Assembly (NCBI RefSeq): GCF_017377505.1
Contig: NZ_JAFREN010000014.1
Location: forward strand, 1-64,000
Reading direction: 5' to 3'
Origin: Enterococcus sp. DIV0212c
GTDB taxonomy: Bacteria; Bacillota; Bacilli; Lactobacillales; Enterococcaceae
DNA length: 64,000 bases
Positions 1-6,734 of the stretch are shown piece after piece; positions within the stretch are counted from its first letter, which is position 1; the number at the start of each line of letters is the position of its first letter. The position numbers and the translations under genes were made by a program. Below the pieces are notes generated by a model that made no database searches, had not been told where the DNA came from, and saw nothing but the letters and a program-made list of their open reading frames with translations.

Positions 1-8
1 CAACTTTT

Positions 9-167
9 GGGGGTCACCTCAAAACTAAAAATCAGTTTTATTTCAGGCTCTAAATCCGAATAAATGATGAGAAAAAAGTAACTACTACGCTTCGATCACA
101 TCAAATTCTAAGTGCTAAAGCACTAAGATTTGAAGGCTTCGGAAATAAACGCTTTTGTCTCATCCTC
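9..167 (-). repeat. Dispersed intergenic repeat, family 1, copy A
   Basis: On the minus strand the element starts with GAGGATGAGACAAAAGCG (150-167), just past the cstR stop codon. It contains an interrupted palindrome around AAGTGC/GCACT (103-131) and the motif GATCGAAGCGTAG, and continues into TTTATTCGGATTTAGAGCC and AAAACTGATTTTTAGTTTTG near the window edge. The same modules recur in copy B (6281-6514) and copy C (9079-9191). It follows the cstR operon and probably carries its transcription end. The outer limit is uncertain because the window begins here. Confidence 0.7.
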
Positions 168-171
168 TGTT

Positions 172-426
172 TTATCTCGTTTTTACGATCATCTCTAACG
201 CTTTAGCCAAATCCTCTCCAGCAAGGTCGATATTTTCAGCTTCCATACACTGCTTCAGATTTTCAGTTACAACAAGACCAATCACTTTATCAATACTGGA
301 GCGAACGGCTGTCAATTGTGTTACGACTTCTCGACAGTCTTTTCCTTCTTCCATCATTTTCAAAATCCCACGAATCTGTCCTTCTGACCGTTTTAAGCGG
401 TTGGCTAATTTAGGATCACACGCCAT
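172..426 (-). CDS. cstR: CstR-type persulfide-sensing repressor (CsoR/FrmR family)
   Basis: Small all-helical DNA-binding repressor of the CsoR/RcnR family, 84 aa from the chosen ATG. The sensing cysteines C31 and C60 are present, but the histidine that precedes the second cysteine in copper-sensing CsoR is Asn here (ENLKQC). That is the pattern of persulfide sensors (CstR). It is the last gene of an operon of rhodanese and CoA-persulfide reductase genes and overlaps the upstream rhodanese gene by 11 nt, so translation is probably coupled. A TTG at 429 is an alternative start, but GAGGAG lies at better distance from ATG 426. It probably binds the GC-tract operator at 2701-2716, so the operon would be autoregulated. 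Confidence 0.88.
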   Translation of the reverse strand: MACDPKLANRLKRSEGQIRGILKMMEEGKDCREVVTQLTAVRSSIDKVIGLVVTENLKQCMEAENIDLAGEDLAKALEMIVKTR

Positions 427-721
427 CAATAACCTCTCCTCTCCAGGCAGACATGCCGCCCATCACATTGGTTACATCATACCCTAATGAAGAAAAATAT
501 TCACTAGCCATTTGTGAGCGTCCGCCAGAATGGCAGATAATGTAGTACGGCTGCTCTTTATCCAGCGAGCCAGCGGTTTTGTCCAATGTACTAAGCGGTA
601 GACTTTTGGCCCCTTTGATATGTCCAGAACGATATTCGTCATCTTCGCGTACATCTATGATTGCTAGTTCATTTCTTTTTTCTAATTGTTCAAATTCGTC
701 GATCATGATTGATTTATACAT
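416..721 (-). CDS. Single-domain rhodanese-like sulfurtransferase
   Basis: 101-aa single rhodanese domain with the active-site loop CHSGGRS; the catalytic cysteine is C63. Rhodaneses move persulfide sulfur between thiols, and in CstR regulons they help clear reactive sulfur species. Its start codon overlaps the stop of the CoA-persulfide reductase gene (TAATG, one shared base), and its 3' end overlaps cstR. It resembles the other small rhodanese of this operon (2373-2687) in the motifs SGHIKGAK and GGMSAW, so the two are probably an old duplication. No membrane segment or signal peptide is seen, so the protein should be cytoplasmic. Confidence 0.87.
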   Translation of the reverse strand: MYKSIMIDEFEQLEKRNELAIIDVREDDEYRSGHIKGAKSLPLSTLDKTAGSLDKEQPYYIICHSGGRSQMASEYFSSLGYDVTNVMGGMSAWRGEVIDGV

Positions 722-2373
722 TATTTAATAACCTCCTGAGGGTAAATTGTACTATATATTTGAAATGCGCCATCTAAATTTTTAACATTGAAGCCATTAT
801 TTTTCAAGATACGTTCAGCTAAATAACTACGTTGTCCACTTTGACAACTAACAATAATTTCTTTATCAGTTGGTAATTCAGCCAAATGTTCTCTTAATTC
901 ATCTAATGGGATATTTTTAGCTTGAGGTAATGAACCGTTATTCTTCAATTCTCCTGGATTTCTCACATCAAGTAAAAGTGCACCATTTTCTATCGCTTCT
1001 TTTAATTCGTAATATTGAATATTTTCAGAAAAACCTTCTACGATATTTATAGCCGCATAGCCAATCATATTGACTGGGTCTTTAGCAGAACCAAACGGCG
1101 GTGCATACGTAAATTCCAGTTCTGGTAAGTCCATCACGGTTAATCCGGCTTTGATGGCTGTCGCAATGATATCTATTCGTTTATCCACGCCATCAGCTCC
1201 GATTGCTTGCGCACCGTAGATTTTTCCTGAAACAGGATGAAATAGAAGCTTCATAACGATTGGATGACTACCAGGAAAATACCCTGCATGGCTTTTAGAG
1301 GTTGTATGAACAGCTTTGTATTCTAAATTGTTATTTCGTAATTGGCGCTCACTTAATCCTGTGCTGGCTGCTGCAAGATCAAAGACTCGAACAATTGCAG
1401 TTCCAATACTGCCTTGGTTTTTACGAGCAACGCCAGCAATTACATCAGCTACTTGTCTACCTTGACGATTTGCTGGTGAAGCAAGTGAAATCAAGGCATC
1501 CTCTCCTGTGATTTGTTGTTTTACGACGATTGCATCCCCAACGGCATACACATCTGGATCAGTGGTTTGATACGTTTGATCAACGACGATCCCACCTCTC
1601 AAACCTGTTTTTAACCCTGCAGCAATAGCAAGATCACTGGATGGTTTGACCCCAATCGACAAAATCGTAAAATCACTGATGATGGTTTCACCAGAACTCA
1701 ATTCGATTTTTGAGCCAGAATCTCTAAAGGCAGCTGCTCCTGCGCCCGTATAAACGGTGATTCCCTTTTGCTTCAATTCTTTTTCCACAAAAGCGGCCAT
1801 TTCTTCATCTAAAGGTGGTAATAATTGCGGTGCAGCTTCTACTAATGTGACATCTATGCCTAAATGCTGCAAGTTTTCCGCCATTTCCAAACCAATAAAT
1901 CCCGCGCCGATCACAACAGCTTTTTTTGGTTGCTCATTTTTAACTGCTGCGACAATTTTATCAACATCAGGAACATTTCTTAAAGTGTAAACATTTGTAG
2001 CTTGATCCAACCCTTCAATCGCTGGGACAACTGGTTCTGCACCTGGAGAAAGGATCAATTTATCATAACTGATTACTTCTTCACGACCGTTTGAATTGGT
2101 TAAAACCGTTTTATTTTTTCGATCGATGTTGATTGCCTCTGTTTCTGGATAAACATCAATGTTAAATCTTTTTTTCAATTGTTCTGGTGTTTGTAAAATC
2201 AATTCTGAACGTTCACTGATTTCACCTGAGACATAGTAAGGCAGACCGCAATTAGCAAAAGATACATAAGGACCTTTTTCTAAAACGATGATTTCGATTT
2301 CTTCAGATAATCTTCTTAGTCTTGTCGCTGCTGACATTCCACCAGCCACACCGCCAATAATTACTACACGCAT
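721..2373 (-). CDS. CoA-persulfide/CoA-disulfide reductase with C-terminal rhodanese domain
   Basis: 550-aa flavoprotein of the pyridine nucleotide-disulfide reductase family. The FAD motif GGVAGGMSAATRLRR starts the protein, the single redox cysteine is C42 in SFANCGLPYY, an NAD(P)H-binding motif GAGFIGLEMAE lies mid-protein, and a dimerisation domain follows. Residues from about 465 form a rhodanese domain with active cysteine C510 (CQSGQRS). The fusion is the architecture of CoA-persulfide reductase described in E. faecalis: the rhodanese part presents the persulfide and the flavin part reduces CoA persulfide, releasing sulfide. Start and stop overlap the flanking rhodanese genes by one base each, so all four genes of this operon should be made together. 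Confidence 0.9.
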   Translation of the reverse strand: MRVVIIGGVAGGMSAATRLRRLSEEIEIIVLEKGPYVSFANCGLPYYVSGEISERSELILQTPEQLKKRFNIDVYPETEAINIDRKNKTVLTNSNGREEVISYDKLILSPGAEPVVPAIEGLDQATNVYTLRNVPDVDKIVAAVKNEQPKKAVVIGAGFIGLEMAENLQHLGIDVTLVEAAPQLLPPLDEEMAAFVEKELKQKGITVYTGAGAAAFRDSGSKIELSSGETIISDFTILSIGVKPSSDLAIAAGLKTGLRGGIVVDQTYQTTDPDVYAVGDAIVVKQQITGEDALISLASPANRQGRQVADVIAGVARKNQGSIGTAIVRVFDLAAASTGLSERQLRNNNLEYKAVHTTSKSHAGYFPGSHPIVMKLLFHPVSGKIYGAQAIGADGVDKRIDIIATAIKAGLTVMDLPELEFTYAPPFGSAKDPVNMIGYAAINIVEGFSENIQYYELKEAIENGALLLDVRNPGELKNNGSLPQAKNIPLDELREHLAELPTDKEIIVSCQSGQRSYLAERILKNNGFNVKNLDGAFQIYSTIYPQEVIK

Positions 2374-2687
2374 TATAATTTTCCTCCTCTGACTTCACCA
2401 TGCCAAGCGCTCATACCGCCTTTGACATTGATTGCATCGATTCCTTTATTTTTCAAGATTTTTACAGCTCTTCGGCTTCTCATACCAGATTGACAAATTA
2501 CATAAACAGGCTGGTCCTTCTTTGTCGTATACCCAGCTATTTTACCTAGGGGTATATTTTTCGCTCCTTTTATGTGTCCGCTAGCAAATTCTGCCGTTTC
2601 TCTTACATCGATGACTTCTGGTTTTGAAGCTAGCTTTTGCTGAAGTTGACTTGTATTAATTGAATTTCCTTTAAAAAATCTAAACAT
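2373..2687 (-). CDS. Single-domain rhodanese, first gene of the persulfide operon
   Basis: 104 aa from ATG 2687, which has AAAGGAGGAG just upstream; a longer reading to 2732 would run through the operator and promoter and is rejected. The protein is one rhodanese domain with the active loop CQSGMRS and the conserved SGHIKGAKNIPL. It is cytoplasmic and probably a persulfide carrier that works with the fused reductase downstream, whose ATG overlaps this gene's stop (TAATG). As the first gene it lies directly behind the CstR operator and promoter. Confidence 0.87.
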   Translation of the reverse strand: MFRFFKGNSINTSQLQQKLASKPEVIDVRETAEFASGHIKGAKNIPLGKIAGYTTKKDQPVYVICQSGMRSRRAVKILKNKGIDAINVKGGMSAWHGEVRGGKL

Positions 2688-2700
2688 TGGCTCCTCCTTT

Positions 2701-2756
2701 ATACCCCTATGGGTATTTACAAGGAATAGCATAAATGATTTTTATTTACTTGTAAA
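2701..2756 (-). promoter_or_regulatory. Promoter and CstR operator of the persulfide operon
   Basis: On the minus strand -35 TTTACA (2751-2756) and -10 TATGCT (2728-2733) are 17 bp apart. Downstream, 2701-2716 reads ATACCCCTATGGGTAT, a near-perfect dyad with the C-tract/G-tract layout of CsoR-family operators. It lies between the -10 box and the ribosome binding site, where a bound repressor would block transcription. Confidence 0.8.
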
Positions 2757-2929
2757 GAGGTTTGCTTCAAAAATTACGGATCATTTTTGCCTATATGATT
2801 ATAAAATGACCATCCACAGCTCAAACTACCTGAAATTTTTTTAAAATGTTCCCCCTATTTCTATTAAATACGGTATTTTCTTAAACAAACTGAATTATTT
2901 CTTAAGAAAGCCAAACAAATATTAACTTA

Positions 2930-2964
2930 TTTGGCATATTTTTGTAACATTAGACCTCTATACT
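2930..2964 (+). promoter_or_regulatory. Motif-type promoter of the glucosaminidase / two-component operon
   Basis: TTTGGCAT followed by TGTAACATTAG (24 bp, 2930-2953), then 5 bp to a -10 TATACT (2959-2964). No good -35 box is present; the motif takes its place, as expected for an activator-dependent promoter. The same 24-bp motif at the same distance from a -10 box stands before the lipoprotein gene (6521-6555). Confidence 0.65.
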
Positions 2965-3015
2965 GAATATAGTTACTTAGATAAACAGCACAACAACAAG
3001 AAAAGAGGGTATGAC

Positions 3016-3585
3016 ATGAATCAAGGAATTCTTAAAAAACAAAATATTTTACCGTTACTATTGATTCTACTTCTTTCATTTGCTAGTCTTTTCCTTATTT
3101 TTAATAAAGAAGAACAACCCATCCAAGATGAAGCGACTGCTTATCAGCAGATTTTTATTGATGAAATAGCATCTGAAGCGAAACTTTTACAAAAACAAAC
3201 CAAATTATTTGCCAGCATCACTATCGCCCAAGCGATTTTAGAATCTGATTGGGGACGCAGTGATTTAGCTGTAGAAGCCAAAAATCTTTTCGGGATCAAA
3301 GGCGAATTTAATGAGCAATCCAGCATTATGCCTACAGATGAATTTATTAATGGTGAACGGATCACGATCGATGACTCTTTTAAGAAATATGAAACGATCC
3401 AAGAATCGATGGTCGATCATATGGAATTTTTAAAAGGCGGAACTTATGATGCCATAAAAACCAGCAAAAACTATCGAGAAGCGGCGGTTGCTTTACAAAA
3501 TGGTGGTTATGCAACTGATCCAGATTATGCGGAAAAGCTGATTGAATTAATCGAGGAATTTAAGTTAAACAACTATGATAAATAA
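3016..3585 (+). CDS. Membrane-anchored GH73 glucosaminidase (peptidoglycan hydrolase)
   Basis: 189 aa. Residues 11-29 form one hydrophobic segment (signal anchor); the rest is a glucosaminidase domain of family GH73. The helix AQAILESDWG carries the likely catalytic E76, followed by NLFGIKG and ending in the family motif YATDPDYAEKL. It should cut the glycan backbone of peptidoglycan outside the cell while anchored in the membrane. It lacks the LysM or WxL repeats of large autolysins. It is the first gene of an operon with an FtsX-like protein and a two-component system, so it is probably a target of that signalling unit. The start has AAAGAGGG upstream. Confidence 0.85.
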   Translation: MNQGILKKQNILPLLLILLLSFASLFLIFNKEEQPIQDEATAYQQIFIDEIASEAKLLQKQTKLFASITIAQAILESDWGRSDLAVEAKNLFGIKGEFNEQSSIMPTDEFINGERITIDDSFKKYETIQESMVDHMEFLKGGTYDAIKTSKNYREAAVALQNGGYATDPDYAEKLIELIEEFKLNNYDK

Positions 3586-3615
3586 TCTAATACTAGCTAC
3601 TAGGAAAGGTTTATT

Positions 3616-4242
3616 ATGTATAATTTATATTATGTTGTAAAAGATAGCAGCATTGATCTTATAAGAAATAAAGGTGCCACTTTTTTTAAAGGCACTTTTA
3701 TTTTCTTGTATACTTTGACGTTAACCATTTTACTTCACCTATTGGTCACTACTAATCACCTTGAAACAATAGAAAAAGAAAATAAGCTACTAGAATCAAA
3801 TTCGTTGGACTATTTCGTTCAGACAAATTCCAGCGATCATTTAATCACCTTGTTAGTCAGTCTAAAAAATGGTTTCATTATTTTTACTATCAGTTTATTT
3901 TTATTCGGTATCGCATATCTCTTTATCTATTTTCAAAAAGCTTTATTATTGAATAAAGAAGAATTAGTAACGAAAAAAATGCTCGGAGCTTCGGCTATCA
4001 GAGTGACTAGCGAGCTCTTTTTAGATTCGGTTTTACTGATTATTCCTTGTATTATTTTAGGAATAATCGTAGCTGAATATTTCTATGCCAGCTGTTTCTT
4101 CAATTCTACTTTTTGGCTAGCTAGGGACTTTTATGCCCCAAGTTACTTCATAGTTTACGTAGATTTGCCTTTGATTGGCTTATTTTCACTTGTGCTTATT
4201 TGCCAGTTTTTTTATCTTAAACAAAAAATAACGAATCTTTAA
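3616..4242 (+). CDS. Small FtsX-like membrane protein
   Basis: 208 aa with four hydrophobic segments at about 22-43, 84-107, 131-150 and 183-203. An extracytoplasmic loop lies between the first two, and the layout is that of a single FtsX/MacB-type permease domain without a partner ATPase in the window. The segment RVTSELFLDSVLL before the third helix resembles the cytoplasmic coupling region of FtsX-like permeases. It sits between a peptidoglycan hydrolase and a two-component system. FtsX proteins regulate cell-wall hydrolases, so a sensor or activator role for the GH73 enzyme is attractive but is inference only. No specific gene name is recognised. Confidence 0.6.
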   Translation: MYNLYYVVKDSSIDLIRNKGATFFKGTFIFLYTLTLTILLHLLVTTNHLETIEKENKLLESNSLDYFVQTNSSDHLITLLVSLKNGFIIFTISLFLFGIAYLFIYFQKALLLNKEELVTKKMLGASAIRVTSELFLDSVLLIIPCIILGIIVAEYFYASCFFNSTFWLARDFYAPSYFIVYVDLPLIGLFSLVLICQFFYLKQKITNL

Positions 4243-4257
4243 AAGGAGTTTTTGATC

Positions 4258-4902
4258 GTGAATATTTTAGTTGCCGATGATAGCCCAGAAATGGTGCAGA
4301 TCGTTAGTGCTTATTTAAAAAAAGCTGGATTTACCGTTTTTACTGCTTTAGATGGTGAGATGGCTTTAGATGTCTTTTATCAAGAAAAATTAGATTTAGC
4401 TATTATTGACTGGATGATGCCTAAAATTGATGGGATCGAAGTTCTGAAAACGATTAAAGCTGAAAGCTCATTAAAAATATTGATGTTAACCGCTAAGACA
4501 ACTGGAGAAGATGAGTTCCTATCATTATCTAGCGGCGCTGATGACTATATTACCAAACCATTTCATCCTCAAGTATTGTTGCTACGTGTCAAAAAATTGC
4601 TTGGTCTGACCCATTCTTTTTATGCGAAAAATTTACTGATCGATCCAGCTAATTTAAAGGTTTGGAAACATGAAGAAGCCTTAGATTTAACTAAAAAAGA
4701 ATTTGATTTGCTTATGATGTTAGTTAACAATCGTGGAACTATTTTAACGAGAGAACAACTTTTGATCGGTGTTTGGGGAATGGATTATGACGGTGTTGCA
4801 CGGACTGTGGACACCCATATTAGACGACTTCGTGAAAAAATTGGCGATGAGATCATCACCACCAAAAGAGGAGTGGGCTATCTCATTGAAAAAGAAAACT
4901 AG
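4258..4902 (+). CDS. OmpR/PhoB-family response regulator
   Basis: 214 aa from GTG 4258. The receiver domain covers residues 1-115, with acidic pocket DD at 7-8, phosphoacceptor D51 (IIDWMMP) and the conserved Lys in ITKPFHP. A winged-helix DNA-binding domain follows (KKEFDLLMMLV, TVDTHIRRLREKIG). A TTG at 4252 is also in frame, but AAGGAG is only 4 nt from it and about 10 nt from the GTG, and the family normally starts with ILVADD, so the GTG is preferred. The gene overlaps the kinase gene by 17 nt. It is the obvious candidate to bind the shared promoter motif at 2930-2953 and 6521-6544. Confidence 0.9.
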   Translation: MNILVADDSPEMVQIVSAYLKKAGFTVFTALDGEMALDVFYQEKLDLAIIDWMMPKIDGIEVLKTIKAESSLKILMLTAKTTGEDEFLSLSSGADDYITKPFHPQVLLLRVKKLLGLTHSFYAKNLLIDPANLKVWKHEEALDLTKKEFDLLMMLVNNRGTILTREQLLIGVWGMDYDGVARTVDTHIRRLREKIGDEIITTKRGVGYLIEKEN

Positions 4903-6304
4903 AAAAATCAGCACAACACTCACAGTGACCTTTTCACTGATCATTATCGGCAGCTTTGTTGTTATGTTTCTTTTGAATAGTCTGATTATACCTCATTATT
5001 ATTTTTCAAAAATGGAACATAAAGTTACCTCAGTTATGACCGATATCCAACAAAATTCCAGTACTGATCAACAACTAGCTGAATTAGAAGATAACAATCA
5101 AGTCACGATCATTAAACGAACGCTGGATGGTACATCGTTGGATGATTTCAATGAAGCGTTGAATGTAGAGCTAAATCGAAAAAAAGTTGCTTTGAATCGT
5201 TTTTGGATCACCCAGGAAACCTTAGATCAATTGCAAAATCAACCACAATCTGTTCAACGAAATTTCGATCAGGGGAAGCAAAAATCCAGTTTCTTAGTTG
5301 AGATGCGGGTGATCGATAATACGTTTTATATGGTTGGTATTTCAACAGTTAATTTTTCAGAAACGGCGAACTTGATCAACACGTTTAATTTTATTTCTTT
5401 AGGTCTAACATTGATTTTAATCATTATTTTGATTTACATTTCTGTTCGGAAAATAACCGATCCTTTAGTGGACTTAAAAAAAGTTGCAGAAGAGATTACT
5501 ACCCTATCTTTTGTCACAACCGATGATATTCCAGCAAATGAAATTGGCGAATTAGCCCAAAGCATCAATAAAATGAGCTATGCTTTAGCAACTTACCAAA
5601 AAAACTTATTAGCCAAAAATGAACAACTTAAGCAATTTACCGCTGATCTAACTCACGAGCTAAAAACACCAATCGCTTTGATCAAAGCGTATGGCTCAGG
5701 AATCCAAGATGATTTAGATGACGGAACTTATCTGGAAGTGATTTTACAACAAACTCAGCGTTTGAATGATATCGTGGATCAAATGTTGGACTATGCAAAA
5801 CTAGAGCAACAACAACCAATCAATAAAGTTCCCCTACAATTATCAGATACTTGGCGGAAAACGGTGACTGAGCTGACACCAACAATGGAAAAAGAATCTA
5901 TTTTACTACTAGAAGCGGATACTGACAAACCTCTTTCATTGATTGAAGCTGATCCTCTTTTGATCAAAAGAGTGTTTGAAAATTTACTAACTAACAGTCT
6001 TAAATATACTACTGATAAAGAGATTCAAGTCAGCTGGCGAGAAACAGAGGAATTTATCGAATTTACGATAAGCAATCAAACCTCTTTAGCTTCTGACTTT
6101 GATGTGAACAAACTTTGGGAAGCATTTTACGTTCATGAAAAATCTCGGAATAAAAACCTATCTGGAACAGGTCTTGGTTTATCAATCGTTCAATCGATCA
6201 TGGCTGAACATGGTTTTACCGTCGAAGCAAAATTGATTCATCATACACTGATTTTTATTTTACATTTTTATAAAGTTGGTGGAGGCTGGGACAGAAGTGT
6301 TTAA
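4886..6304 (+). CDS. Sensor histidine kinase with repeat-encoded C-terminus
   Basis: 472 aa from TTG 4886 (MKKKTRKIS), with AGAGGAG 12 nt upstream and a start inside the regulator gene. There are two membrane helices, near residues 10-32 and 173-197, with an extracytoplasmic sensor region between them, then a HAMP linker. The HisKA box FTADLTHELKTP carries H257. The ATPase domain has N-box FENLLTNSLKY and G-box GTGLGLSIVQ. The last 8 residues (GGGWDRSV) are encoded by dispersed repeat copy B, so insertion of the element probably replaced the original end of the gene. The core kinase motifs are intact and the protein should be active. The signal is unknown; the operon suggests cell-wall stress. 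Confidence 0.88.
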   Translation: MKKKTRKISTTLTVTFSLIIIGSFVVMFLLNSLIIPHYYFSKMEHKVTSVMTDIQQNSSTDQQLAELEDNNQVTIIKRTLDGTSLDDFNEALNVELNRKKVALNRFWITQETLDQLQNQPQSVQRNFDQGKQKSSFLVEMRVIDNTFYMVGISTVNFSETANLINTFNFISLGLTLILIIILIYISVRKITDPLVDLKKVAEEITTLSFVTTDDIPANEIGELAQSINKMSYALATYQKNLLAKNEQLKQFTADLTHELKTPIALIKAYGSGIQDDLDDGTYLEVILQQTQRLNDIVDQMLDYAKLEQQQPINKVPLQLSDTWRKTVTELTPTMEKESILLLEADTDKPLSLIEADPLLIKRVFENLLTNSLKYTTDKEIQVSWRETEEFIEFTISNQTSLASDFDVNKLWEAFYVHEKSRNKNLSGTGLGLSIVQSIMAEHGFTVEAKLIHHTLIFILHFYKVGGGWDRSV

Positions 6305-6514
6305 TCCCAAGAAATAAGAAGGAATTCACGAAAATTGTTCTTCAAATTTTTGTGAAGTTCAGATTATTTCTGAAGCCTTCAATTCTAAGTGCTTTAGCAC
6401 TTAGAATTTGATGTGATCGAAGCGTAGCGTAGTGATTGCTTCTGCTCCCAATGTTTATCCGGATTCCACGTGAGTGGGATATGACTCGAAGAGTTATATC
6501 CCACTCACTTTTTG
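6281..6514 (+). repeat. Dispersed intergenic repeat, family 1, copy B, ending in a terminator
   Basis: Starts with GGAGGCTGGGACAGAAG (6281-6297) inside the end of the kinase gene and contains a perfect 12-bp palindrome AATTCTAAGTGC/GCACTTAGAATT (6381-6408). It then carries GATCGAAGCGTAG and CTTCTGCTCCCA, the near-inverse of the left end. It closes with a terminator: 18-nt arms GTGAGTGGGATATGACTC (6470-6487) and 6491-6508, then TTTTTG. This would end the glucosaminidase / two-component operon. Confidence 0.75.
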
Positions 6515-6520
6515 TTTACT

Positions 6521-6555
6521 TTTGGCATTTTTCTGTAACATTAGCTTGTTAGAAT
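6521..6555 (+). promoter_or_regulatory. Motif-type promoter of the lipoprotein gene
   Basis: TTTGGCAT followed by TGTAACATTAG (6521-6544) differs from the motif at 2930-2953 at only 2 of 24 positions and lies the same 5 bp before a -10 TAGAAT (6550-6555). It is probably bound by the response regulator encoded just upstream. Confidence 0.65.
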
Positions 6556-6600
6556 CAGTTTATGGTATTGAGCTGAACATGATTGTTTTAGCTTTTATGT

Positions 6601-6730
6601 TATCTAGCTCCGCGGGCTTGATCCTCGGAAAAAAGATGAAATCTGAATGAGGTAAAAAACACCTCAGTCTTATTTCCCTATTTTTCTGTCGGAGCAGGGC
6701 GAGCCCGCTACGCTTTTAAATTTAGGAGGA
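6601..6730 (+). repeat. Dispersed repeat, family 2, carrying a ribosome binding site (copy 1)
   Basis: Outer arms GCGGGCT and AGCCCGC enclose CCTCGGAAAAAAGATGAAATC, a small hairpin AGGT/ACCT, and CCTATTTTTCTGTCGGAG. The right end CTACGCTTTTAAATTTAGGAGGA supplies the Shine-Dalgarno sequence of the lipoprotein gene at 6735. Related copies lie at 30749-30822, 42737-43048, 54080-54174 and, as a fragment, 38143-38187. Confidence 0.7.
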
Positions 6731-6734
6731 ACTC

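Noticed and set aside
2543..2556. Second CstR operator (ACCTAGGGGTA) inside the first rhodanese gene
   Set aside because: Only half of the dyad fits and the bases are explained by coding; listed only as a weak possibility in the CstR finding.
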